64,000 nucleotides of DNA, taken from NCBI RefSeq assembly GCF_900100945.1, contig NZ_FNCG01000014.1, forward strand, positions 1 through 64,000, written 5' to 3'. Below, piece by piece: positions 35,775-44,283 of this stretch. Every line of letters starts with the position of its first letter. Position 1 is the stretch's first letter. The notes beneath the pieces are model-generated. The model worked only from the letters and a program-made list of their open reading frames with translations, searched no databases and had not been told where the DNA came from. The position numbers and the translations under genes were made by a program. The DNA is from Mucilaginibacter gossypii. Its GTDB lineage: Bacteria > Bacteroidota > Bacteroidia > Sphingobacteriales > Sphingobacteriaceae.

Positions 35775-37268
35775 TTAAATATCGCTTATTTCCAGTTTTC
35801 CCTGTTCGTTAATAAGCTTAAACTGTGCTGTCACTGCTTCTGTAAAGCCTGGTAACGTTGTCAGATCGGTATCCCAAAGGCTTTTATTTTTAAGGATAGC
35901 TGCAATCGCTGTTTCTGCATCAGCGCCGTTCCATGCTTTGCTTAAATTAGGTGCCTGGTCGTCGGTTACCGCGTAATTATCCGAATGTGCTGTTCCGGTA
36001 TATTTACCATCAGCCGTCTCGGTAATCTGCATAAAGCGGATAAAAGCTGCAAAACCAAGAGCCATCATTTGAGGCGCCTTATTATTTTGTTTGTAATAGT
36101 TCAATAATAACGGAATAACCCGCATTTTAATTTTAGTAGCGTACTGCACCGAAATGCTCAGCCACTCGTGCCTGATGTTGGGGTTGCGGAACCTGTCGAG
36201 CACCTTGTTACCAAAATCACGGGCTACATCTTCATCAATCTGGTATGGGATAGATGGCATGATTTCAGTAAACATCAGTTGGGTGATGAATTTTGTGAAA
36301 TGCGCATCGTCCATGGCTTCCTTAACTGTTTTAAAGCCTGAAAGATAAGCTACGGCGCAACTCAAGGTGTGCGTACCATTAAGCAGGCGGAGTTTCAATT
36401 CCCTGAACAGTTCAATATCAGGCGTAATTACAACACCGTTATCAGCCTGGGCAAAAGATAGCACTTCGGCTATTTTCTCATCGCACTGGATAGCCCAAAG
36501 ACTATAGGTTTCGGACATGATGCTGAGGTTATCGGTATAACCGCGCTCGGTTTCCATGGCGTCACTTAATTGCTGATCCGGCCTGCCGGGCACAATCCTG
36601 TCCACCAGCGAATTGCAGAAACTATTGCTGCTCTCCAGCCAGTCCATAAAAGCTGGCTCCAGTTTATTTAAATGGGCAAGCTCTAAAACAATGGCTTCCA
36701 GTTTTTTACCGTTATCAATAATCAGTTCCGTTGGGATAATCACCAAACCGGTATCCGCTCTGCCGTTGAAAGCCCTGTAACGCTCATATAAAATAGCCAG
36801 CAGTTTGCCTGGGAATGATGCCGGCGGATGTTTACGTACATCTTCCTTTACCAACTGGATCCCAACTTCTGTGGTGTTTGAAATCACCACCTGTAAATTT
36901 TTGCTTCGTGCTATCTCCAGGATCTCTTCCCACTCGCTTGAGGCCGAAAGCACCCGGCTGATCGCCGAACAGATTACCTGCTCATTAACTTCTTCGCCGT
37001 TTTCAATGCCTTTTGAATAAATGGTGTACAAACCATCCTGCATATCGAAATCCGTTGTCGAACCTTTGTCGGTGGATTTAACAACCGCAACCCTGCCGTT
37101 GAAGATTCCGGCACGGTTAGCCTTGTCGATAAAGTAATCGGGCAAGCCACGCAACAGTACGCCGGTACCAAATTGCAGCACCTTTTCGGGCAGGTCAAAT
37201 ACATTGACAGGAGGTAATTCTGCTGCCGGCACTGTTGTTTTGTTCAGGTTATATCTTGATAATATCAT
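35775..37268 (-). CDS. uxaB: Tagaturonate reductase
   Basis: The 497-residue protein belongs to the polyol (mannitol) dehydrogenase family: an N-terminal Rossmann domain (KVLQFGTGVLLRGLPDYFID, then VVISNTTEVGIQL) and a helical C-terminal domain with KLRLLNGTHTLSCAVAYLSG, where the conserved Lys/Asn/His active-site pattern is expected. It reduces D-tagaturonate to D-altronate with NADH. It is followed by uxaA after 12 nt and preceded by GH105 24 nt upstream, joining periplasmic uronide release to cytoplasmic breakdown in a single unit. UxaC, needed before it, is not in the window. Confidence 0.94.
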   Translation of the reverse strand: MILSRYNLNKTTVPAAELPPVNVFDLPEKVLQFGTGVLLRGLPDYFIDKANRAGIFNGRVAVVKSTDKGSTTDFDMQDGLYTIYSKGIENGEEVNEQVICSAISRVLSASSEWEEILEIARSKNLQVVISNTTEVGIQLVKEDVRKHPPASFPGKLLAILYERYRAFNGRADTGLVIIPTELIIDNGKKLEAIVLELAHLNKLEPAFMDWLESSNSFCNSLVDRIVPGRPDQQLSDAMETERGYTDNLSIMSETYSLWAIQCDEKIAEVLSFAQADNGVVITPDIELFRELKLRLLNGTHTLSCAVAYLSGFKTVKEAMDDAHFTKFITQLMFTEIMPSIPYQIDEDVARDFGNKVLDRFRNPNIRHEWLSISVQYATKIKMRVIPLLLNYYKQNNKAPQMMALGFAAFIRFMQITETADGKYTGTAHSDNYAVTDDQAPNLSKAWNGADAETAIAAILKNKSLWDTDLTTLPGFTEAVTAQFKLINEQGKLEISDI

Positions 37269-37292
37269 GTTCTTTTGAATTGTAATAAGTTA

Positions 37293-39206
37293 CTATTTTT
37301 TTGTTTGAGGAATTTGCTTCACCAACCAGCCTACCAAATCGTTGGCTGCTTTAAAGTTGTCATAGTCGGCCGGCAGCTTTCGGCCATCTGTATATTCGTT
37401 ATAAAACCAGGGGTCGCCAACGGCAAACACAGTGCCTTTACCATATTTGGCGGTAGCTACGATGATGTCTTTGCCGTTAGTTAACCGCGGTACAGCGGGC
37501 TTGATTAGCTGCAGGGTACTCAACTCTTTGATATAAATCTTACGCGCTGTTTTAAAGATGGAATTATCCGAAGGGATGTTTATAGCTCCCTGCTCAAAAT
37601 TGCGGCCGACCACCCTGTTAACACTATTTAGGTTAAAGCTGATACCAAACTTGGCCATTAGCTTGTTCAGATGTACAAATTCGGCATTACCGGTATCGTT
37701 ATTTAAAACCACCAGTACGCCGCCATTTTTCACCCAATTACTGATGGCTTTAATATGTGGTTCTTCGATATATTTAGCGTCCAGGTTTTCTTTAGGAATA
37801 TCAGGATCAACAATAATATAAGCTGCCGCTTTTTTCAGATTGACATCATCAGGCGCCTCACTTAAAGTTTTGGTATGTAATCCGTAATTATTAAAGATCC
37901 GTCCAAAAAGCGAAAATCCGTTATTATCCTGTTCCTCCCACTTGTAGTGGAACGGGATACTTTTACCGGTAATATCCTTATGGTATTCGTTATTAAAATA
38001 ACTATCTAAAAGTACGGTTTTGCCTTTACCTGCATTCAGATTGGCTAAACGTTCCATCTCTACACTGGCCAGCATAAATGAACCAACACCTTTGGTTTCG
38101 TTGGAGACAGTCTTTACACCGGTATAGTATTCGTAACTGCCATCGCGATAAGGTTCGCCGCCTACGCCTACAGCACCTGCCGTGCCTTTCAGGTTTACAT
38201 GTCCATCGGCATCGGTTTCAATAAAGTTTTTGATGATGCCATCATAAGCTTTTCGGGCAGCAGGCAAATATTTTTGAGGCAGATAGCCTTCCCTTACACC
38301 TTTAGCCAACGTATACACAAACATGCACGAAGCCGATGCTTCCAGGTAATTACCCTTCTTGCTGCCTTTATCAAGCACCTGGTACCACAAACCAGAGCCT
38401 TCATCCTGACTGCCTTGTATAGCTACAGCACGGCGTTTTAAAATGGCAACGAGCGCTGCACGTTTAGGATGATTGGCCGGGAAATAGGGTAACACATCAA
38501 CCAGTGCCATAGCATACCAACCATCGGCACGGGCCCATAAACTGGCCGAAAGACCGGTTTGCGGGTTAGCCCAGCGTTCTTTTTTGCTCTGATCCCAGGC
38601 ATGATACAACAAACCTGTTTTAGCATCGCGCGCATGCTGCTCCATCCAAATAAACTGATCGGCTATCTGGTCAAAATCCGCATCCTCATGGTAAAGGGAA
38701 GCATATTCGGCATAAAAAGGCTCGGCCATGTATAAGCCATCGAGCCACATTTGGTTAGTGTATCTTTTTTTATGCCAGAAACCGCCTTCAGGAGTTTTTG
38801 GCTGTTCGTCCAGCTGTCTGCGAAGTAATGAAGCAGCTTTGTAGTATTTTTCAGTACCTAATACCTGGTGTAGAAATAACAGGCTCCGGCCTGATAAAAT
38901 ATTATCCAACGTATAATCTTTGGCTTTATAGGTACGGATGGATCCATCTGCCCCCACATACCTGTCCATCGATTTCTGGATGTAAGTAAAATATTCACTC
39001 CGGGCCGATTGCTGCCAAACGCTTTGCAGCCCTTGTAACACAATCCCCTGGTCGTACGACCAGTTAGTGCCCGGCAGCGAATCTGCCCAGATATGCATAA
39101 CCGTGTTAGCCATCCGCTGTGACCATGGCAGCGTTTGCGCCCTGAGCCCCAGGCCCGCGAACAGGGAAGCACATAACAATAATATTTTCTTCATTATACA
39201 GCTCAT
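37293..39206 (-). CDS. GH105 unsaturated rhamnogalacturonyl hydrolase with C-terminal DUF4350-like domain
   Basis: The 637-residue protein starts at the ATG at 39206, which overlaps the TGA of the pectinesterase gene (ATGA); a second ATG at 39194 starts the signal peptide more tightly. The mature GH105 part (about 25-390) is an alpha/alpha barrel with WSYDQGIVLQGL, NQMWLDGLYMAEPFYAEYA (catalytic Asp about residue 155), SLWARADGWYAMALVDVL and GVGGEPYRDGSYEYY. Residues about 410-637 form an extra alpha/beta domain (VKNGGVLVVLNNDTGNAEF), similar to DUF4350/GATase-like domains. The enzyme removes the unsaturated uronic acid left at the end of oligosaccharides by pectate or rhamnogalacturonan lyases. 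Confidence 0.93.
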   Translation of the reverse strand: MSCIMKKILLLCASLFAGLGLRAQTLPWSQRMANTVMHIWADSLPGTNWSYDQGIVLQGLQSVWQQSARSEYFTYIQKSMDRYVGADGSIRTYKAKDYTLDNILSGRSLLFLHQVLGTEKYYKAASLLRRQLDEQPKTPEGGFWHKKRYTNQMWLDGLYMAEPFYAEYASLYHEDADFDQIADQFIWMEQHARDAKTGLLYHAWDQSKKERWANPQTGLSASLWARADGWYAMALVDVLPYFPANHPKRAALVAILKRRAVAIQGSQDEGSGLWYQVLDKGSKKGNYLEASASCMFVYTLAKGVREGYLPQKYLPAARKAYDGIIKNFIETDADGHVNLKGTAGAVGVGGEPYRDGSYEYYTGVKTVSNETKGVGSFMLASVEMERLANLNAGKGKTVLLDSYFNNEYHKDITGKSIPFHYKWEEQDNNGFSLFGRIFNNYGLHTKTLSEAPDDVNLKKAAAYIIVDPDIPKENLDAKYIEEPHIKAISNWVKNGGVLVVLNNDTGNAEFVHLNKLMAKFGISFNLNSVNRVVGRNFEQGAINIPSDNSIFKTARKIYIKELSTLQLIKPAVPRLTNGKDIIVATAKYGKGTVFAVGDPWFYNEYTDGRKLPADYDNFKAANDLVGWLVKQIPQTKK

Positions 39207-40195
39207 TTTATTGACATTACATCCCAGTTATCACTCCCGGCAAGAACATTATTCAATGTATATTTTTTCATTTCGGCCTCAGTTAATTGGTGCGACCATG
39301 GCGCACGTTTGCTGATATTGGTGCCGCTGCTTTTATATTCGGCAAAAAAGGCGGTCTTTTCATTTTCCGGGTTACGCCAGTTATCCCAGCCCTGGGCGCA
39401 GATGTAGCTTCCCATTGTTGTATTGATAAAAACAGATCTGGCGTATGGCCGCCAGGGCCTGCCCAGGTAAACCTTTGTTACAGAGGTATCAGCTGCTTCA
39501 AGCCGGCAGTTTAAAAACACAAAACCAAATCGCTGTCGCGGTGTAGTTGCGGGAGCTGTAATAAAAGAGTTTCGGAGACTTTTGATCACACAGTTTTGGA
39601 AAACCGCAGTGGCTTCGCCGAAAATAAAATCGGTTGTACCTTCCATATAACAGTCTTTATAAAACTGGCGGCTGTTTTCGGTACCGGCATAAAGCGTATC
39701 CTGGTTGCCAAGCAGCCGGCAATTGATTATGGCACACCTGTCGCCCTCAACATGTAAAGCCACGGCCTGTCCTACGGGGCCTGCGGCATTTGCTATGGTT
39801 AAATTCCGGGAGATAAAATCGTTACCCTGCACCAAAACCGTGTACGAAGTATAGGTTGTAAACTCGGCTTTTCCGAAGGCATCCTTACCCTGCGGGTTTG
39901 CTTTGCCCGAGAAATCGCTGTTGGTGATGATGGTTTTATTTTGATCGTCACCTATCAGTTCTATATTACATTTCCAGGAGGGGATTACCAGTTTTTCGTG
40001 GTATACTCCGGCTTTTATGTAAATGCTAACCCTTTGCTGCGACAGGTCACGAACAGCGTTTACGGCCTGCTGAATGGTTTTGAAATCGCCACTACCATCC
40101 AGTGCTACGGTAAAACGCTTTGGATATACAACCGCCTGCGCCAGCAATAGTGCCGGAGCAAAAACAATCCATATCAATAGCGCCGCTCTCTTCAT
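39203..40195 (-). CDS. Pectinesterase, CE8
   Basis: The 330-residue protein has a signal peptide ending LLLAQ and a parallel beta-helix. The family motifs are present in order: GDFKTIQQAVNAV at the start, GPVGQAVALHVEGDR, GNQDTLY (Asp about residue 163), GTTDFIFGEATAVFQNC (Asp about 189, catalytic) and YLGRPWRPYARSVF (Arg and Trp at the active site). It removes methyl esters from homogalacturonan so that GH28 and PL1 enzymes can cut it. The start overlaps the GH28 stop by one base and its stop overlaps the GH105 start by four bases, so all three are probably translated together. Confidence 0.96.
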   Translation of the reverse strand: MKRAALLIWIVFAPALLLAQAVVYPKRFTVALDGSGDFKTIQQAVNAVRDLSQQRVSIYIKAGVYHEKLVIPSWKCNIELIGDDQNKTIITNSDFSGKANPQGKDAFGKAEFTTYTSYTVLVQGNDFISRNLTIANAAGPVGQAVALHVEGDRCAIINCRLLGNQDTLYAGTENSRQFYKDCYMEGTTDFIFGEATAVFQNCVIKSLRNSFITAPATTPRQRFGFVFLNCRLEAADTSVTKVYLGRPWRPYARSVFINTTMGSYICAQGWDNWRNPENEKTAFFAEYKSSGTNISKRAPWSHQLTEAEMKKYTLNNVLAGSDNWDVMSIK

Positions 40196-41850
40196 TAATT
40201 TGAACCGGTTATTGCATTTTTGGTTGCTCCTGAAGCAAACTCAGCTTTGTTCTTAGCCTTGGCGGCATCGGTATTCAGTAATTTTATTTGCTGCGACTTT
40301 TTACCGCTGACCTTAAACAACAACTCTGTATTGCCATAGGTAATATGATCAAACGTAAGGCTGCTGCTGTTTTGAACATTGATAAGTGGGTTGGTTTCTT
40401 TACTTTCGAGATGGATATTTTTCAGGAAGATGTTCTGTGCTTCTATTACATCTGCTCCTTTAACAGTTTTGAAAGTACTGTTTTCTATATGGATGTCCTT
40501 AATCCCCATCTCGGGTAGCCCCCGGATCATGAGCGCTTTTTCGGCGCCGTTACACACTACATTGTTTACATAAAACTTGCGAAATGAAGGTGTGGCTTCG
40601 GTTACCGGCACAACAGCCCGGTCATTTATATCATCCGCTTCGCCGGGCGATTTGCCTCCGTAGTACATATCAAAAAGAATAGCCTCATGAAGGATATCTT
40701 TCATGGCAATATCCTTAATAAAGATATTTTCAACTACGCCGCCCCTGCCGCGTGTAGTTTTAAAACGCAAACCAATATCCGTACCGATGAATGTACAGTT
40801 TGATACGAAAATATTACGCGCCCCTCCCGACATTTCACTTCCTATCACAAAACCGCCATGGGCACGGTAAACCACGTTATTCCGTACAATTACATTTTCA
40901 GTGGGCTTACCGCGTTTGCGGCCTTCTTCATCCCGGCCCGATTTAATACAGATGCCATCATCGCCGGCGTCAAAAGTGCTGCCTTCAATTAACACATTCC
41001 GGCATGATTCTACGTCGATTCCGTCACCGTTCTGGGCATTCCAGGGATTCCTGACCCTTGCGTTCTGTACGGTAAGGTCTTCGCATAGTAAAGTATGAAT
41101 ATTCCATGCGGGCGAATTTTGAAGGGTAACGCCCTGTAGCAATACTTTTTTACAATTGGTAAGTACCAGCATATTTGGCCTGAAAAAGTCCTTAAAAGGT
41201 TCGTTATCCTTTATGGTTTTTCCATTGCCAACAACACCTGCCCCAGCTGCTTTAAGTCCGTTAACATAACTTTCAGAAGGGTACCATGACCTGCCATTTT
41301 CGCTCACTACGCCTCCCGATGCTACCAGTTTTTTCCATTCAGCTTCAGTAAGCCTGTCTTTGCTGATGGCCCGCCAAACCTCGCCGTGCCCATCAATGAT
41401 CCCTTCGCCGGTGATGGCGATATTGGTAAGGTTGGTGCCGGATATCGGCGATTCATTACGCACAGCGGCATGGCCTTCATAATTACCTTCAACCAGTTTA
41501 TATTGCGTTTTATCATCAGTAAACTGGAGCAGCGCCGCCCGGCTTACATGGAGGTTTACATTACTCTTCATCACCAGCGGCCCGGTTAGCCACAAGCCTT
41601 GTGGAATAAGCACTACCCCGCCCCCTTTGGCGCTGCAGGCGCTTATTGCTTTATTGATACTTGTTGTATTTAACGTAATGCCATCAGCTTTGGCGCCATA
41701 TTTTAAAATGTTGATGGTATCCTTTTTAAATACAGGTTTATTTACCTGCGGCAAATGTTGCCAGGAATACTGCTGACACTGTACCCGCGATGTGAAGCAA
41801 CCCGCCAAAAGCAAAACCGCTATCCCTATCCTTGTTTTTACTACCGACAT
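40195..41850 (-). CDS. GH28 polygalacturonase
   Basis: The 551-residue protein has a signal region ending near RVQCQ. It is a parallel beta-helix with GH28 catalytic marks: NGDGIDVESCRNV (about 272), AGDDGICIKSG (about 297, paired Asp), HGGFVIGSEMSGG (about 329) and RFKTTRGRGG (binding Arg/Lys). It hydrolyses alpha-1,4 bonds in polygalacturonate or rhamnogalacturonan; endo or exo action cannot be told. It is the first gene of the unit that runs to 31128. Confidence 0.94.
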   Translation of the reverse strand: MSVVKTRIGIAVLLLAGCFTSRVQCQQYSWQHLPQVNKPVFKKDTINILKYGAKADGITLNTTSINKAISACSAKGGGVVLIPQGLWLTGPLVMKSNVNLHVSRAALLQFTDDKTQYKLVEGNYEGHAAVRNESPISGTNLTNIAITGEGIIDGHGEVWRAISKDRLTEAEWKKLVASGGVVSENGRSWYPSESYVNGLKAAGAGVVGNGKTIKDNEPFKDFFRPNMLVLTNCKKVLLQGVTLQNSPAWNIHTLLCEDLTVQNARVRNPWNAQNGDGIDVESCRNVLIEGSTFDAGDDGICIKSGRDEEGRKRGKPTENVIVRNNVVYRAHGGFVIGSEMSGGARNIFVSNCTFIGTDIGLRFKTTRGRGGVVENIFIKDIAMKDILHEAILFDMYYGGKSPGEADDINDRAVVPVTEATPSFRKFYVNNVVCNGAEKALMIRGLPEMGIKDIHIENSTFKTVKGADVIEAQNIFLKNIHLESKETNPLINVQNSSSLTFDHITYGNTELLFKVSGKKSQQIKLLNTDAAKAKNKAEFASGATKNAITGSN

Positions 41851-41964
41851 GTTTTTATTTTAAAACAGCTATTTATCGCCCTATAATTGGTGAGGGAACA
41901 TTAAATCCTAAACAAGATTAAAGGCTGACGGCAATAAAAAAAAGGATTTGCCCAACAAAAACCG

Positions 41965-41990
41965 CGCAAACGTTCCCAGAAACGTTTGCG
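41965..41990. promoter_or_regulatory. Palindrome with CGCAAACGTT arms: LacI-type operator or T6SS operon terminator
   Basis: CGCAAACGTT at 41965-41974 and AACGTTTGCG at 41981-41990 form a perfect 10-bp inverted repeat around CCCAGA. Two readings are possible. The arms contain AAACGTT and AAACGTTT with a central CG, the usual core of LacI-family operators, and the site lies about 115 nt before the GH28 start codon. Alternatively, on the minus strand the stem is followed after three bases by TTTTTGTT and lies about 90 nt past the PoNi stop codon, as a terminator would. This 231-nt gap also has a one-mismatch -7 box, TAATCTTG, near 41913-41920. Confidence 0.55.
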
Positions 41991-42081
41991 TAAGTTTTAG
42001 CGGCTAAAAAGAGAGACCGGATTTCGTCAGTTAAACTCAAAGCAACGCCGGTTTATGGTGATTTTATTTGATACCGCGCAA

Positions 42082-42858
42082 TTACGAAGCCGACCAGTGC
42101 ACCATATCATAAGGATAATTCGGATGGTTAGCGTAACCGCTATCATCAAGTCCCATTATCTTAGTTACCGCTCCCGCCTCCCAGCTCCAGTAACCTTTAT
42201 ATGAGCTTTCTTTTTTGTGGTTTTCATACCATGAATCGTCTTTATGCAACCTGTACCATTTGTCGAGGTAAAGTTTCATTTCGCGCTCCGCATCGGCTTT
42301 AGGCATTTTTGTTAAATCATAAATATCCCTGTAAGCTTCGGTGATAAGCGTATCCGGCTGCGGGCCGCTCCCCGGCTTTTTGGTGTTAATGATATACCAT
42401 AATAAGGCATCCGGTGTCCAGGTTGGGTAACTGGAACCACTATCCGACTGGCGGATATAATTAATAACCGGCTCGTATACCTCATCAGGTACATTCAGTA
42501 AGCTGCCTAAGGCTACCATATCAATCATATCGGCATAAAACGCGTCGGCATCCCAGCCTTCGCCATAGTATCCGGCAGCTGCTATATATTCATTATAACA
42601 CAGGCTGATATCATTCCCGAAAGAATAGTTTAAATAAACCAGGTCAAGATGTTCCATAGCAAGCACCCAGTTGTTTATCGGGCGAAACTTTTCCTGTTGT
42701 TTTAAGGTGACATTTTGTTCCTGGTACATTTTTATTATCGACTGCTTCTTATCAAACATTTTTTTAAAGAAAGCAACGTCTTTATATTCTGCTCTTAACT
42801 GCGTTTCGGGTGTTGCCGTGGTTCCACCTCCGCCAAATAATTTATCAAAAAAACCCAT
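42082..42858 (-). CDS. PoNi-type (DUF1911) immunity protein
   Basis: The 258-residue protein has no signal peptide and is predicted helical. The C-terminal YKGYWSWEAGAVTKIMGLDD followed by HPNYPYDMVHW is the typical end of DUF1911/PoNi proteins, and the N-terminal FFKKMFDKKQSIIKMYQEQN fits the DUF1910-like half. Members protect cells from PoNe nuclease effectors by binding in the cytoplasm. It is 18 nt after the PAAR-like/PoNe gene, as expected for a cognate pair. It is the last gene of the T6SS unit. Confidence 0.9.
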   Translation of the reverse strand: MGFFDKLFGGGGTTATPETQLRAEYKDVAFFKKMFDKKQSIIKMYQEQNVTLKQQEKFRPINNWVLAMEHLDLVYLNYSFGNDISLCYNEYIAAAGYYGEGWDADAFYADMIDMVALGSLLNVPDEVYEPVINYIRQSDSGSSYPTWTPDALLWYIINTKKPGSGPQPDTLITEAYRDIYDLTKMPKADAEREMKLYLDKWYRLHKDDSWYENHKKESSYKGYWSWEAGAVTKIMGLDDSGYANHPNYPYDMVHWSAS

Positions 42859-42876
42859 TTTATAAGCTGTTTAAAT

Positions 42877-44247
42877 TTATGAGAACCATCCTGCAATTGA
42901 TTTACCAATGCCGCTTCCGGCCAGGCCTCCTATAACCCCGCCAACAATACCACCAACTACCGTACCAACCCCGGGGCATATAGCAGTACCTATCATTGCA
43001 CCTATTTCGGCACCTGCTATACCTCCGGCAAGGCCACCGGCAGCACCGCCTACCGCTTCTTTTGTTTTTTTGCCAAAACCGCCCTCTTCTTCATACGCCG
43101 AATAGATACTTACTGCATCAAGGGCGATACCAACAACTATAAGCCCCCGGCCGGCAACTTTGCCAGCCACACTTAAAGCAGGAGAACGTGCAATTGCCTG
43201 GCTTGCCTTAAACAGGCCGTCATTTGCGCCAGTGGCAATTCTGCTATTACGTACCGCCTGCGAAAAATTAGATTCGGACAAGGCTGTAAGAGGTTTTGAA
43301 TTGAGCATGGACGACCTTACACCATTCATAAAATTGCCGGCCCTGCTGGTTTTTATCTCCAGGGCCTCACTTTGCCCGCGGGTAGCTTTAAAGCCGTTGG
43401 AGTTTATAGTTTCTGACTGCATGGATCCGTCGGGCTTAACTCTGATCACCTCGCGGTTCAGGCTGCCATCTGTATTTGCCAGTCTAACCCCTGCTTCGTC
43501 TGCCGGGTTTATCGCCCCGTTATTGTCGATGTGATTTCGCGTCCATCGCTCACTTAACTCGCGGCCGGTTGTCGTATTTTGTATCGATGCTGTATTGTAT
43601 TTACCGTCTGTAATTTTATACCCATTATCTTTGGCGTAAGCCCCATCAATACCCGAAGCCGTAGGTTTATCAATGTCAATTACAGGGTGCTCACTTCTTA
43701 CATCTCGAAAACCTTCCTGCCGATGATAAACGTTGTCCTTCATCTCCCCGTAATTACCATGCCTGCGGTAATCACTTTCGCTGTTGCTCCGTACCAGGCT
43801 TATCTTGCCGTTTTCAACATCATAAATGGTACCGCGCTGTAATATATCAAGGGTGTTGGTGTACGAACCATAGTTGAACGTTCCGGCGCCAGCACCCGTA
43901 ACAAGCGCCCCGGCTGTGCTCATACCGCCTGGCGCATTAAAGTCAACACTTATTTTGCCGCCTTGTTTGCATAACAGGTTCGCATCTTCAAATAATAATT
44001 TGTAGCCGTTAACCTTAACACCTTTATTGGTCTTGTCCCAGTAAATAGGATCAAATTTGCAGCTGCCACCCGTTACCGAACACCTGCCCATGGGCAAAAT
44101 ATTTTCACCCGGCACCATGTCGGCCTCACTGGCCAGGAACTCACCATAAATTTTCGTGTTGTTATGATGCGTTACCTTTAACCGCACAGGAGCCGACCCT
44201 TTATCGCACTTAAGGCAGCTATTGTTTGGAATATATTTTTTTGACAT
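42877..44247 (-). CDS. T6SS effector: PAAR-like (DUF4280) domain, PoNe nuclease domain, glycine-zipper C-terminus
   Basis: The 456-residue protein has three parts. Residues about 1-105 are a DUF4280/PAAR-like spike tip with Cys at 11, 14, 56, 63 and 93 and MGRCSVTGGSCKFDPIYW. Residues about 180-245 fit the PoNe nuclease of the PD-(D/E)xK group: GID at 199-201, then YKITDGKYN with D214 and K216 as the D-x-K pair, then RELSERW at 229-235. Residues about 362-456 are a glycine-rich hydrophobic segment (GGAAGGLAGGIAGAEIGAM) that could cross or perturb a membrane. The adjacent PoNi gene supports the nuclease call. It would be loaded on the tip of VgrG encoded upstream and degrade DNA in rival cells. 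Confidence 0.85.
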   Translation of the reverse strand: MSKKYIPNNSCLKCDKGSAPVRLKVTHHNNTKIYGEFLASEADMVPGENILPMGRCSVTGGSCKFDPIYWDKTNKGVKVNGYKLLFEDANLLCKQGGKISVDFNAPGGMSTAGALVTGAGAGTFNYGSYTNTLDILQRGTIYDVENGKISLVRSNSESDYRRHGNYGEMKDNVYHRQEGFRDVRSEHPVIDIDKPTASGIDGAYAKDNGYKITDGKYNTASIQNTTTGRELSERWTRNHIDNNGAINPADEAGVRLANTDGSLNREVIRVKPDGSMQSETINSNGFKATRGQSEALEIKTSRAGNFMNGVRSSMLNSKPLTALSESNFSQAVRNSRIATGANDGLFKASQAIARSPALSVAGKVAGRGLIVVGIALDAVSIYSAYEEEGGFGKKTKEAVGGAAGGLAGGIAGAEIGAMIGTAICPGVGTVVGGIVGGVIGGLAGSGIGKSIAGWFS

Positions 44248-44283
44248 CGGATATTACTTTTTGTGAGTACTAAACCTTCAGCC

